Source of the DNA: Loripinus fragilis
Taxonomy: Eukaryota > Mollusca > Bivalvia > Lucinida > Lucinidae
Direction of reading: 5' to 3'
NCBI GenBank assembly: GCA_964019695.1
Contig: OZ026530.1
Span: 29,556,690-29,620,689 of the forward strand
Length of the DNA: 64,000 nucleotides
Of the stretch, positions 42,750 to 53,708 are shown one piece after another. Made by a program: the position numbers and the translations under genes. Position 1 is the first letter of the stretch. Each line of letters opens with the position of its first letter. The notes beneath the pieces were generated by a model. The model had not been told where the DNA came from. It did no database searches and was given only the letters and a program-made list of their open reading frames with translations.

Positions 42750-43290
42750 CAATCTAACGTAAGATTGTTGCAGAGGCAATCTATTGTATTGTTGACAGCA
42801 GTTGGGTTTTGCATGAGCGTTTCTTCCTGAGTCCGTGTTGGTTGTCACATAAGACTCTGTGCTGGGCAAAATGATGCATAATATTGCTGTGAATAATATG
42901 TTCAAGCAGCTTGCATATGATTGAGGTGAGAGAAATTGGTCTGTAGTTTGACGGCTGGTGCTTGTCTCCTTTCTTTAAAATTGGAACCAACAGTGCTTGT
43001 TTTCAATCTTGAGGAATCTCTCCTTGGTCCATGGAAAGCTGGAAAAGTAGAGCCAAGACAGGAGCTAGTTCATCAGCTGCATTCTTAAGAATGTATGCTG
43101 TAAATTCATCTGGACCTGTGGCCATGTGTACTTTCAGGTTCTTCAGCAATTTATGGACGCCTTTCGAGTCTATCTTGATGTTCTGCATTGTTGGAATGTC
43201 ACTTTCTCCTATTCAGGGATGTTGGAAAGATCTTCCATCGTGAACACTGACATGAACTGCTCATTCAAAATGTTGGCTCTGGCTTTGTTC
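42750..43290 (-). pseudogene. LINE fragment (jockey/CR1-like group), N-terminal RT part only
   Basis: The minus strand reads ANILNEQFMSVFTMEDLSN, then KVHMATGPDEFTAYILKNAA and KGDKHQPSNYRPISLTSIIC, then HGLRKKRSCKTQLLSTIQ, the linker and first RT blocks of a non-LTR element, with stops between them. It is cut at both sides: by the 3' tail of another LINE near 43290 and by the Ty3 remnant near 42750. Confidence 0.75.
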
Positions 43291-46100
43291 TTCTTTCTTT
43301 TCTTTCTACTGGCACGATCGATCGCATGATTATTACGCCAGGGAGTGCGAATTTGGAATTTTGAAGAAAAAAACAAAACAAAACAAAAAAAAAACAAAGC
43401 AAAAAAACAAGAAAAATCTTTCGGTTGTGTTTTGACTAAATGAGGAGTGCCCTAATCTCCTCAGTAGTCTGGGAATTGACCACCTAAGGAGAAAGACCAT
43501 TCCACTATGGAATAGTTCAAGGGAAAATGAGTTTTTTAGGACATCACTGTATGTCTGGTATCTACAATATTGGGCACTGTGTGATGCCCTGGTGGATTTC
43601 AAACTTTGAGCAGTGTTCAGGTACTTGTCTTTTTCTATAGACACAGTACCAGAATGTATCTTATGAAAGAGAAGCAGGGAGGACCGATTCCTACGGGCCT
43701 CAAGAGATGGCCACTCAAGCTCATCAAGCATCTCTCTGACACTACTTGTATTTCGCCATCTCCTGCAGGTCCAGTGGGCTGCTGTCCTCTGAACTTTCTC
43801 TACCTGGTTAATCTGAAGTTTCGAGTAAGGGCTCCAAATGGGTGCTGCATACTCTAATTTAGGCCGAGCCAAAGTTTTGTATGCAACTTCCTTTGTACTC
43901 TTAGGTGCAAAAGCCAAGTTCCTGCGAAGGAAACCAAGTGTCTTAGTTGCTTTGGTAGAAATATCTGAAATGTGCCGACCCCAATCCATATTATCAGAGA
44001 TAGTTATACCAAGGTATTTTGCCGACTGAATGTTTTCCAAGGTTTGGTTGTGAAGGGAATAGTCAAAGAGTATATGTGTGATGCTGATGCCAAGTCACTC
44101 TCATGGAGTGACATTTGGCCATATTGAATTTCATTTGCCAATCGGCTTCCCATTGTCCTAAGCTAGTGAGGTCTTCTTGCAGGGTCAAACAGTCCTGAAT
44201 TGAATATTATGTTCCTATACAGGACACAGTCGTCCACGAACAGGCGAACAGAAGACCTGATGTTATCCGTCAAGTCGTTTAGGCTGAAATGAAATGTATG
44301 TGTGGTTCCTGTTGGCCTACCAACCCTAATCTTTTTAACCCTATCCTAAACATTAAAATGGTCTTTGGAGAAAAAATACCTAAATTGGGCACTTTTTCAG
44401 ATTTTTTCACTATTTTCTTTGTTAAATGTTATAACAAAATTTAATAATTTCCCAACCCACCTACTCTAAAGTTTGTTGGTATGCAACAGGAACCACACAT
44501 ATATTTCATTTAGGCCTTATTAAAATAAGGAACAGGATCGGTCCTAAAACCGACCCCTGGGGTACACCAGATAACACTGGCACTGGATCTGAGGCTTGAC
44601 CATCTAAAACTACTTGTTGAGTGCGCCCAGAGAGCCACGAGTTGATCCACTTGTGGGTGGACCCTCTTATCCCATTATGATCAAATATGTCTGTTTGTGT
44701 CCACGATTCACAACACCATCCAGGTTGCTGATGATGTCGTGCACAAACTGGACCAACTGGGTTTCGCAGGACCTCTGACTTCAGAAACCATGCTGACAGT
44801 CAGCAAGCATGCTATCTAAGGCTAAGTGTTTGTTGATGTTACTGACTAGTACGTATATGCTCTAGGGTTTTGCAGCAGATGCATGTGAGCGACACGGGTC
44901 TATAATTAGCTGCATCATATTTTTCACCTTTTTTTAAAGACTGGGGAAACATTTGCTTGCCGCCACTCATCTGGTACATCGCCCCAAGCTAAAGACTCAT
45001 TAAAGATAAGTGCCAGTATTGGAGAGATCTCATTGCTACACTCTTTTAGCACTCTGGCGTTCAGACCATCTGGGCTAGGAGCTTTATGAATGTTTAGTCC
45101 GTCCAACAGCTTGGCAACCCCTTTCGGGTCAACTGTTATGTCCCCCATGGAGGAGAACGGACTTGCCCCTTTTGAGGGCGGGTCAGAGTCGTCTTCGCGT
45201 GTGAAGGCTGATTGGAATTGCTGATTACAAATGTCGGCTTTTTCCTCTGCATCAGTCTTAAGAATTCCGTTTTCTCTGTGTGATGTGATCCCAAACGCGT
45301 CTTTTTTTAAGGGATTTGATAAATGACCAAAACTTTTTAATCTTTTCAGGCTTGGGAGTGTCGGGATCTGAGCTGTCGTTCTCAAACGTAAATATATTGG
45401 AAACGTATTTCCAATAGGCATCTCTCAATACCTTCTGTACATGTGCTCTGAACCGCTTGTAATGAATCTTGACATCAGGGTCCTTTGATTTGTGAGCATG
45501 AAGGTAAAGCTGATTTCTTTTCTTTACAAGCCGTTTGATCATTGCATCGATCCATGGCATAGAGTATTTTGTTTTGGTCATTTCGATGGGATAAACCTTT
45601 CTACAGCCTCTACCAAGCCTTTTTTGAATTTGACCCACATATCATTAACTGACATGTGATTGTGGTCTTTCGAAAGGTATGCGTCCTTAAATTGGGCCAT
45701 GTGGTCTTTAAGGCCGACCATGTCTGCACGTTTATAAAGATAGATCTTGCATGATGCCTGTTTTATTCTTTTAGCCTTAATGTAATACTCAACATATATA
45801 ATGTTGTGATCGGTTTTGCAGATCGGAGGGCATCCCCTTTGACTCTTTTCACGGGGGATGGGGCATTAGTAAAAAGCAGGTCAAGAGTTTTATCATTTCG
45901 CGTTGGTATGTTAACAACTTGAGTTAGACAGTGCTCTCCTATAATATCCAAAAGTTGCTGCTGAGACTGTCTTATTTGTACCCCGTGAGGAACTTGCATA
46001 TGACTCCACTCTATATCGCCGCAATTGAAATCTCCTCCAGCCAGAACATGGGCGTTGTCACTTTGGAGAATGGGTCAATTGACTTTGAACACAAGTGTCG
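43291..46100 (-). pseudogene. Near full-length but decayed LINE (jockey/CR1-like group)
   Basis: From high to low coordinates on the minus strand: the C-terminal endonuclease (HVLAGGDFNCGDIEW near 46050, LLDIIGEHCLTQVVNIPTRN), a linker (SMPWIDAMIKRLVKKRNQLY), RT blocks (IHKAPSPDGLNARVLKECS; then SGVPQGSVLGPILF near 44550), an FVDD-type active site near 44210, and the thumb and C-terminal part (MENIQSAKYLGITISDNMDW to SIPRLLRRLGHSSF). Several stops and frameshifts break it, and a MITE splits the RT at 44285-44508. The 3' end is T-rich, then TTCAAAATTCCAAATTCGCA, with a GAAA-type tail. The N-terminal endonuclease is missing. Confidence 0.8.
44285..44508. mobile_element. 224-bp MITE inside the LINE RT, with 7-bp duplication
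   Basis: TTTAGGC occurs at 44278-44284 and 44509-44515. The ends carry inverted GAAATGTATGTGTGGTTCCT and the right-end inverse GAAATATATGTGTGGTTCCT. The LINE RT sequence resumes across the insertion. The interior is AT-rich with no frame. Confidence 0.85.
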
Positions 46101-46370
46101 ACGAATTTGTCTCACAAGTCTCAAAATCTGTCGACGAATTATATCAAAAACTGCCTAGTTGTCAGTGAGTTTTCTTGGCACCTTTGTATCTTCCTCGCGG
46201 TGCCGTGGGTTGGTTTGTGCACCCATTGTCATCGACCAGAAGCATTTTATCAAATACTGACCTGTCTGGTTTGAGCACTGTGGGTACATGTGACACATTT
46301 GTTTATCAAATACGTCACAGAGTCATGTGATTCGCCCGATTGACTGATTCAATAGTGTTTATCAAGCGCG
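46101..46370. other. Sequence 5' of the decayed LINE; no gene seen
   Basis: It contains TATCTTCCTCGCGGTGCCGT, which on the minus strand resembles GGCACCGCGAGGAAGA of family F, a possible small fragment. No exon-like frame. Confidence 0.35.
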
Positions 46371-46376
46371 TCATCA

Positions 46377-46734
46377 CCCCAGGGGGGTACTCTGATATTT
46401 TATATACGTAGGCTCGGCCCATTTTTGGGGGTTTAAAATTCTGAATTTCAATATTTCTTTTGGTTTTCAGAAAAATTAATATTTTTTGGGGTATGAAGAT
46501 TTTGTGGATATTTTTTGGGGGTTATCACAAAATTGGGCTAGTTTTAGGGTCATTTCTATGCAATTTAGGGTCTTTTTTAAAGATCAATGTACAGAATTGG
46601 GATATTTTTTTGGGCTGCTAAAATTTCAAATATTTTTTTTGGGTGCTTGAAATTCCTGATATTATTTTTGGGTAACGGTAGATGCTGGGTCCGAGCCTAC
46701 GTATGCGGAAAAAATTAGAGTACCCCCCCTGGGG
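46377..46734. mobile_element. 358-bp MITE with ~40-bp inverted ends and TCATCA duplication
   Basis: The ends CCCCAGGGGGGTACTCTGAT and CCGCATACGTAGGCTCGG are inverted at the right (CCGAGCCTACGTATGCGG ... AGTACCCCCCCTGGGG). TCATCA lies directly outside both (46371-46376, 46735-46740). The interior is made of TTTTTTGGG-type segments and encodes nothing. Confidence 0.85.
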
Positions 46735-46889
46735 TCATCACGTGTCACTGAAATGGTTTCTATGAAAATGCCATGCGGAGAATGTTTTCAAAAATGTTTT
46801 AGTGCATACAATATGATCAGTCTATGGCTGAATACCTTTTTACCTATCATTGTTATGATTTGGCTACCCAAAATGACTAGATATCTCCA

Positions 46890-48640
46890 TTGAAGGATTA
46901 TCTATTAGACATAGAGACATAGACATAGAAGATTTATTTAACGTCGAATATGATAAACATCAAACATAAGCCCTGTAGGGCTTTTACTTCGACAAACATA
47001 TAAATATCACAGTGCATGCAACATAAAAAACAAATTTAAAATCATTATTAACATTATATACAAATTTTTTAGGTTAAAGATTTAAAAAAATATATATTAA
47101 AAAAACATAGATGTTTGATTAAGACTATAGATATGGAAAGGACTTATGTATACATAAAATTTAATAAAATATGTGGTTTTGACTAGGTTTGAAAAATAGA
47201 ATTTAAATTTTGAAAAATAAAAATATTTTCTGTAGATACTTAAAAACTATCACATTTACTGCACTAAATGACATCCTTGAGATTATCTCAAGGATATCAA
47301 GGTGCATCTGGATTATATGCATATATAGCCGCTGATTGGGACCTGTGGCTGTAAACCTTAAGAGAAAAGCGAAAAAGGCAAGACAACTGGCTTACCTAAG
47401 CGAAAAATAAGGAATACACAAACGGTAAAAAATAACATAAGAACAGCAGATAAACTAAAAATAAGCAGAAAATGAAACAGAAAAAATAACCTCAATCAGG
47501 TCGAGCATAGAGGACATCCACATATGGGGCTGTCCCAGCTATGGATCAGCCTTCGGAACTGGGGGTATGATTCTGCAACCCGCATCTCATTTGGAAGGCT
47601 GTTCCATACCCGGGCCGCCTCTGACCTGAAGGACCTCAGCCCATACCTGGTTGTATTTACCCGTGGGACTTCTGCCTGTTTCTCTGCCCTGAAATTATAA
47701 GTTGATGTTTTAATTTCTACAAGGTCATTTATATATTCTGGTGACATCTTGTTTATAATTTTTAAGACCTCACATGCCATTTGCTTTATCCTACGTGCAT
47801 GAAGAGGCTGTGTGTTTGTTGATTTGTGCAGGTCATTGAGACTTGATGTATGGTCATTATTTATGAATCTCAATGCCCTCTCTTGAACTTTTTCGAGTTT
47901 GTTAGTGCTTGATGCACTACAAAAATGCCAAGCAAGGGGACAGTAGCTAAAATTTGAGGCTATAAAAGAGTTATAAATTACAAGTTTTCCTTGCTTTGTT
48001 AAAAATCCACCCAAACGTTTTAAAACTGCTAACTGTTTCGAGGCTTTTTTGCAAATTTCAGAAACATGGGCATCAAATTTAAGCATATGGTCAATATTGA
48101 TACCTAGCAAGGTAACACTGTCATCACATTTGATATTTGTTTAGCCAATTTGAAAAGACTCGATGTTGTCATGAGTCTTTTTACCAATACAAATGGCCTG
48201 GAATTTATCAGGGTTTGCTTTCATTAAATTTTGGTCAAACCATGATATGAGAATTTGACTCTCTTGTTCTAAAACTGATTTAAGGTGTAAAAGGTCTTTA
48301 TGTATAAAAGAGAGAGTATTGTCATCTGCATAATTGTATAAAATACTTTGAACAATAAAATAAAATATGTCATTTATAAAAACATTAAATAAGAGAGGTC
48401 CCAAGATGGAGCCTTGGGGGACCCCTTTAAAAAGCTTTTCCCATGAGCTGGCATATGGTCCCAGTTTAATCTGCTGAGACCTGTCGTTGAGGTAACTGTC
48501 CAAGAGTTTGACCGCCTCCTCTGAAAGTCCATAAGCCTTTAACTTTGCAATCAAAAGCCCATGGGGGAGACAGTCAAACGCCTTGGACAGGTCCATCAAT
48601 ATTGCTGCAATGCATTCATGGTTGTCTAAAGCCTTGGCAT
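46890..48640 (-). pseudogene. 5'-truncated LINE with YADD reverse transcriptase
   Basis: The minus strand starts within the RT (KALDNHECIAAILMDLSKAF near 48600), continues through KGVPQGSILGPLLFNVFIN and the active site YNYADDNTLSF, and reaches a stop after DNIESFQIG at about 48141. The C-terminal part resumes at 48110 (LGINIDHMLKFDAHVSEICK) and runs to CGCPLCST. A ~600-bp 3' UTR follows, ending in a short tandem tail of ATGTCT units near 46895-46915. One stop breaks an otherwise well-preserved ORF, so the insertion is fairly young. RT similarity suggests the CR1/L2-like group. Confidence 0.85.
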
Positions 48641-49102
48641 TTAACGCTTGTTACTTTTTAACGTAGGCGTTTTGAGTAATGCGTACCGCGTAACAGCACA
48701 AACCCGATTTTTCAGTCGTGATATCCCATAGCAGACAGGTCGATCCGTTTAGTATCGCGCCTGCGCAAGACAATGTTTGTGCCCTATATGCTTTCCGTAA
48801 TTAGTAGTACCTAGTTCTGCACGGCAGTTGCACAGCTAGCTTTTGTTCACATGTAAAGGGAGATAATAATTATCGATTGTAAACGTGTATTGCGAAGAAC
48901 TGTCAAAATGAAAAATTCGTAGAAGAAAACTTCAATATTTCCCCTGTATATGATTAAATGATTCAAAAGGTATCACAAGGATAAAAAATACAACATACGT
49001 AACATGAGTATCCACATATTTTTTCGGCACATCCCTGACTGTGTGAGAAATGGAGTGCCAAAACTTCAGCTACTCTGCTGCTTTAGCCTGTCATTTTCCC
49101 TT
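48641..49102. other. No gene seen
   Basis: Locally higher CpG content (GCGTACCGCG, TATCGCGCCTGCGC) than most of the window. It could be a promoter-like or methylation-poor stretch, but no TATA motif or following exon was recognised. Confidence 0.3.
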
Positions 49103-49275
49103 GGAAGTGGCTACAGGTACGGGCCCGTATCCCTAGACTACGATTCTAGAGGTACGGTCCCGTATCTCTAGACTACCTGTAGCCAGTCCACTGAGGATTG
49201 GCTAGGGGTACGGCTCTAAAATTTAAATACATCTATATGTTGTAACTTATTTTACCGTTTGAGAAGTATAATCCA
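49103..49275. repeat. Palindrome-rich repeat family J, left copy of an inverted pair
   Basis: Contains GGCTACAGGTACGGGCCCGT, ATCCCTAGACTACGATTCTA, GAGGTACGGTCCCGTATCTC and a final GGCTAGGGGTACGGCTCTAA. The reverse complement of the whole block recurs at 51925-52127, extending into TTATTTTACCGTTTGAG. Confidence 0.8.
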
Positions 49276-50261
49276 ACAATAATTTTAGTTGCTAATTCAA
49301 ATCCATCTAGGGGAAAACGGATGTACTGAGGTAAAGAAAACTAATAATTGCGGTCGGTAATGAAAGCCATGCCTTTGCCGTGCTGCGCTGCCATGCCGAA
49401 ATCTGCTGTGCCAGATATAAATTTTCCCTTTCCCGATTCACAAAGAGGTGTAAGTCCATAATTGTTTCGCTCTATCATCTACAAATAGTATTATCAACAT
49501 TTGCCAATAATAACATACATAAGTTTTTCCGAAATAATGATTTAAATGGCGATTTGACATGTGTCAGGGGTATGAAAGCCCCTGCCGCGCCGTGCCGTGC
49601 CACTTGCGTTAGTGGCAGTTTTACCGTAATTTTCTAACAGTTGATTACTGAAATGTTTGTCCTGGTGTATTTTTACTAGAAATATGGGCAAGGATGATTC
49701 TTAGTGGGTGTTTTTTGCATGCAATGGAATAAATTGATAATAATAACGCACACACTCAATAGGCCCTTTTCATGCGTAGTTACAGCTGGACAATTAATTG
49801 GTCAGTTAAAATTTTGTTCATGTTCCGCTTGCATCATAATATAATCAAGGGCCCATCATTAAATTAATTATCAAGAAACCTAAATATTACTGACTCTGTA
49901 ATAGAACCAAACAAGCTCATTACAGATGTATGTGCATGCCTTTAATCTTATCAATAAGTGTGATTAACAGATTCTAACACCTTTAATCATTTTCTAGAAA
50001 GAAGTTTGTGAACTTCAATAAGCGCAACATTAATTGTGTTACTCAGAATCATAAAAACATATATATGTACAGTCTTGTCATAGCCTCTACTGCTGGTTTA
50101 TTTATACAAGATGATAAAATATTAGCCATGTCGCTCATCTAAAAGACTTATACTCATCTAATGAATCTAGCTAGACTTTTGTTATATTACAAGATAGATA
50201 ACGTTCGTACATCATAAATTTGTTCCCGGTGAAGGCTCAGACGAGTTTGCGCATCTTGCGC
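49276..50261. other. No gene seen; CCGTGCC-rich patches
   Basis: Two related patches (ATGAAAGCCATGCCTTTGCC with GTGCTGCGCTGCCATGCC near 49363-49396, and ATGAAAGCCCCTGCCGCGCC with GTGCCGTGCC near 49571-49601) look like the direct ends of a ~240-bp segment. No exon-like frame. Confidence 0.4.
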
Positions 50262-50537
50262 AGATCCAGAAAGTTTTGCCAGAGGGGGTCCGTTTTTGAC
50301 AACATTTTTTTCTTAGTTGATGAGGGGAGAGACGATCCAAATACCACCATAAGTGGGCCAATATCGGCCCGCCAACGAAATGCCTGTCGTACATATGATG
50401 GCCCAACATTGAATGCTGGCTTGGTAACCTTGTGATTTTTCTGGGGATCCGGACCAGTATTGCTAGGAAACCCTATAGTGTTGTGATTTTTCAGGGGGGG
50501 GTCTGTACCCCCGTCCCCTCTGGATCCGCCCATGCAC
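50262..50537. repeat. Dispersed repeat family I, copy 2
   Basis: Shares with 15598-15850 the order described there, including GGACCAGTATTGCTAGGAAA and CCCCTCTGGATCCGCCCATG. The flanking GTGAAGGCTCAGACGAGTTT (50229) and TCTCGCCAGAGCATTTACT (50548) recur in part at 50732-50780, so the surrounding sequence is itself duplicated. Confidence 0.75.
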
Positions 50538-51180
50538 ATACGCACAGTCTCGCCAGAGCATTTACTGCTTGTTTACTTAAGGTAGTGGATATACAAGTTA
50601 GAAAATTAAGCACACCTTCTCCGAAAGATGTAGATTGTATCCTCGCAAGCTATATAGCCTACCGGAATTCAAATAAAGCTCAGTTCTTTCAATGGTCATA
50701 CAAGTACATCATAAGCTTAAGTCAGTTCACAGTGAAGGCTCAGACAAGCTTGTACATATGCACACTCTCGCCAGAGCCTTTACAGTATATTGTTTGAATA
50801 CAATATAACATGGTTTCTGTCAAGACATGAAGCACACATAGGACTCGGAAAAATAGAGTGCAGTTAAATAATAAGAAATCCTGTATTTGTGCAGGTTATC
50901 GTCTTGTTTGCTGGCATCAACGACATCATACATGGATGGACTATAAATGCAGTAATATTTCCTAAAGCATGTAAAGAATATTATTTGTTGTTATCCACGT
51001 TTCTTTGGACTATAAAAGAAGACAATAGTTGTGTATTCACTGCAGACGAGCAATTAGGGGCGCTAAAAGAAAACATTTAATTGGTTTTCGCAGTTTCCAC
51101 ATTTGTTCACAAGTGTCATCCGACAATGATTGTATTTACCCTTACAATTGATCGCTGGCTCCCTTTCCAATGTCAAAGAT

Positions 51181-51881
51181 CAGGGTTTTCCATGACGCAC
51201 ATTTTTGTGCGTTTTGACGCACATTTGGACCAAATGACCCTAATAACTATCACTACTGCGTCATGGTGGACGCAAAGCTGTGTGCGCAGCACTTGCTTTT
51301 AAAACGAATGATTCAGATCGACGTCGGCGCCATTTGTTATTTTCGAGTAAGTACAACGCGATCTTGGGTGCGAATCGCCGATATTGGGGACGAAACTGTA
51401 GACTGTGTCAGCGTCCAATTCTTCGCTTCTAAGCGACAGACTTTATGCATACACTATTGATATGCGATAAACCAGTCTACGAAAATGTCGCAGTCAAAAT
51501 TGATGTCGTTTTTCTCGTCTGCAACCGAAAAACGAAAAAGAGATAGCGATGACTCTGACGAATCGCAACCTGGGCCGAGCACGCTTAAGAAAACATCAAG
51601 ACCAAGGGGGTTTTGTGATGACTGGCTCGTGAAATACGACTGGTTGTATTTAGAAAATGGCAAAATGAAATGTCATCCGTGCGTAAACACTCGACAGAAT
51701 AACCCATTTTCAGCAGGTTCGGGTTGCACGAACTTTAGAAACTCTACTCTCGTAAGGCACCAAAAAACCAGTGCTCACACTGAGATCAGTATGTGACCCT
51801 CTCAAATTGAAAATGACCCCCAAAGTCAACTACCTGGGGGTCACAATGACCCCTGAAATTTTTTTTGAAGGGAAAACCCTG
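51181..51881. mobile_element. 701-bp deleted hAT-like element with a BED-finger ORF
   Basis: CAGGGTTTTCC at the left is inverted at the right (GGAAAACCCTG), and AAAGAT flanks both (51175-51180, 51882-51887). CAGGG ends and a 6-bp duplication fit short-duplication hAT families. The left subterminal region has inverted ACGCACATTTTTGTGCGT and the right has CCCCCAAAGTCAACTACCTG with GGGGTCACAATGACCCC. Only the ORF at 51485-51796 remains, with no catalytic region. Confidence 0.7.
51485..51796 (+). CDS. BED-type zinc-finger protein, N-terminal part of a hAT transposase-like protein
   Basis: 103 codons from ATG to a stop. Residues 1-40 are polar and acidic (SATEKRKRDSDDSDESQPGP). Residues about 42-58 read FCDDWLVKYDWLYLENG. 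A C-x2-C (KCHPC) is followed by a basic loop and H-x5-H (LVRHQKTSAH), the BED-like pattern that binds DNA in hAT transposases and their ZNF862-like relatives. Homologues normally continue for several hundred residues; here the ORF stops right after the finger, before the element's right end. It would be a free DNA-binding domain if expressed. No frameshift is seen. Confidence 0.65.
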   Translation: MSQSKLMSFFSSATEKRKRDSDDSDESQPGPSTLKKTSRPRGFCDDWLVKYDWLYLENGKMKCHPCVNTRQNNPFSAGSGCTNFRNSTLVRHQKTSAHTEISM

Positions 51882-51924
51882 AAAGATGGCGACTAAACAG
51901 ATGTGAATTTGCAACACAATATTT

Positions 51925-52127
51925 TGTTGGATAAGATTATCTCAACCGGTAAAATAACTGTTACCAGATATAGCTGAAATTTTAGAGCCGTACCTCTAGC
52001 CAATCCACAGTTGACTGGCTACAGGTACGGGCCCGTATCCCTAGACTCGTAGTCTAGAGATACGGTCCCGTACCTCTAGAATCGTAGTCTAGGGATACGG
52101 GCCCATACCTGTAGCCATTTCCTTTTC
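51925..52127. repeat. Palindrome-rich repeat family J, right copy, inverted
   Basis: The inverse of 49103-49275: AACCGGTAAAATAACTG, AAATTTTAGAGCCGTACCTC, GGCTACAGGTACGGGCCCGT, ACCTCTAGAATCGTAGTCTA and TACCTGTAGCCATTTCC. It is internally duplicated around CTAGACTCGTAGTCTAG, a near-perfect palindrome. Confidence 0.8.
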
Positions 52128-52254
52128 CCTTTCGGTGGATTTGACTGGAGGCTGCTCCCTTGGTCTGCAGAAATCTGGCATTTCAACTCCATGCGCTGAT
52201 GACCAGACTTCTCCTTCGAGTGGAAGGAGCGCGCCAGCGGATGGCGGTCCTGTT

Positions 52255-52385
52255 TTTCCGGGGACATTTTTTTTAACATTTTGGTTTTGTTTCTGTTTTT
52301 TTGTTTTGTTCTTCAAAATTCGCACTCCATGGGATAATGATCGCATGCAATCATGCCAGTAGTAAAAGAAAGAAAGAAAGGCAGA
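52255..52385 (+). mobile_element. 3' end of a LINE related to the 43291-46100 copy
   Basis: The plus strand reads a T/G-rich tract, then TTCTTCAAAATTCGCACTCC, ATGGGATAATGATCGCATGC, ATGCCAGTAG and a (GAAA)n tail. The same order occurs in the minus-strand LINE at about 43430-43290. This is an extremely 5'-truncated insertion. Confidence 0.7.
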
Positions 52386-52441
52386 CATGTTAAGTGTCTG
52401 AAAAAAAAATGCAGGACAACGCACGGAAAATCTGTGATTTT

Positions 52442-52711
52442 TTAAAAAAATCTGTTTTGAAGTTCTAAATGCTTTTTGCCTTCCCCACCATGTCTACGGA
52501 CGTCATCAATCCCGCCGTGAGAGACGCTGAAATGCTTACTGCAAACCTTGCAGTATGCCTGCTGCTTGCCCCGGTCGCTGGCCATAACCCAGTCAAGCGT
52601 TCTGGTATATTCTGCATTAAAATTTGAACCGCTTCTATACCGTATTCGTGTTTTTGCTGGGCTAATCCCTGGCGATGATGCGCGTTTCGCCATCTTTGTT
52701 GGGTTTATCAA
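52442..52711 (-). CDS. Second isolated BED-like zinc-finger ORF
   Basis: 89 codons on the minus strand. After a basic N-terminus comes FNAEYTRTLDWVMASDRG, then AYCKVCSKHFSVSHGG with C-x2-C, then VRRHGGEGKKHLELQ with H-x5-H. This is the BED-like finger that begins many hAT-type proteins. The frame ends at NRFF shortly after the finger, in an AT-rich stretch. Clean inverted ends were not found; AACGGAAAA-type motifs near 52417 and 53050 are only suggestive. It is probably a transposon remnant or an exon of a domesticated gene. Confidence 0.5.
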   Translation of the reverse strand: MINPTKMAKRASSPGISPAKTRIRYRSGSNFNAEYTRTLDWVMASDRGKQQAYCKVCSKHFSVSHGGIDDVRRHGGEGKKHLELQNRFF

Positions 52712-53708
52712 GTTATACAGCCGCTTGGATTATTTGTACCTGTATTATTCAGTTAACATTCAAGCCCTTAATTGATATCGATTTTTCAGTGACTTTGAGA
52801 TGCTTTACCTGACAGCTATTCGAAACTACCAAGCTTCCTTACGATATCAATATTGATTTCATTCTCGCGAGACCTGACGATACCACGTACTAGCGTGCTG
52901 CCTGTTTGCGACAATGATATTGATTTTTCTCGGCGACTTCCGCCAAATTATCACAAGAAATGGCTTTTAACAAAAAACGGTAAGACTATGAGCGGATTTT
53001 TTAAAATCCGTGATTTTATTTAAAATCCGTTTTGCGGAAAACGGCAGAGTTTTCCGTTAGTGACACGGGAGACCCGTTAATCTTAACATGTCTGGAAAGG
53101 CTGATATGGTTTGCACAGATGTGTAAAATTCCACTCGCCCGCTAACATTTGTGAGTAAAATGTTATGCAGGTGGAGTAAAATTTTGACAATTTGTGTAGT
53201 ACTTTTCTAATTTACAGCATCTTGGAGAAAAATATGAGACATGAGGGCGAGTTACTTATTTGCAAATTTTACACCCGTGGCCACATAATGCTAAAACTGA
53301 CAATAAGTCACAAGGACCTGCAGGAGAGCCAGGATGGGGATGTCTGAAAATCGCTTATCATTAAAATTTTGGCCACTAAATTGCGATAAATTATTTTCCT
53401 TAGTGTCTACTTGATTCACCGTTTAATCAGTAAATTCCGCACTTTCACTTTCCATTTTATTAGTTTGATGGATCAGATGATAACAAGATCATATTGGTCA
53501 ACTTGCAAATTTTACGTGTACAAAAAGATTGCCATTTTTTTTATGCTACTAGAATGTGTTTAATCTGTTAATAGGTAATCCAAACTTATTTTTGATGCTC
53601 ATTATATTTTTGGCAGAAAGTTGTTTAATTTTTAGACCAAAAGAATCTCTAAATGTTTTTGGTCTAAAAATCTGTAATCGATTTAAAATACAGAGAAAAA
53701 ATAGCTAA
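52712..53708. other. No gene seen
   Basis: A hairpin-like cluster of AAAATCCGTGATTTTATTTA and AAAATCCGTTTTGCGGAAAA lies at 53008-53046. The rest is AT-rich and without splice-bounded frames. Confidence 0.4.
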
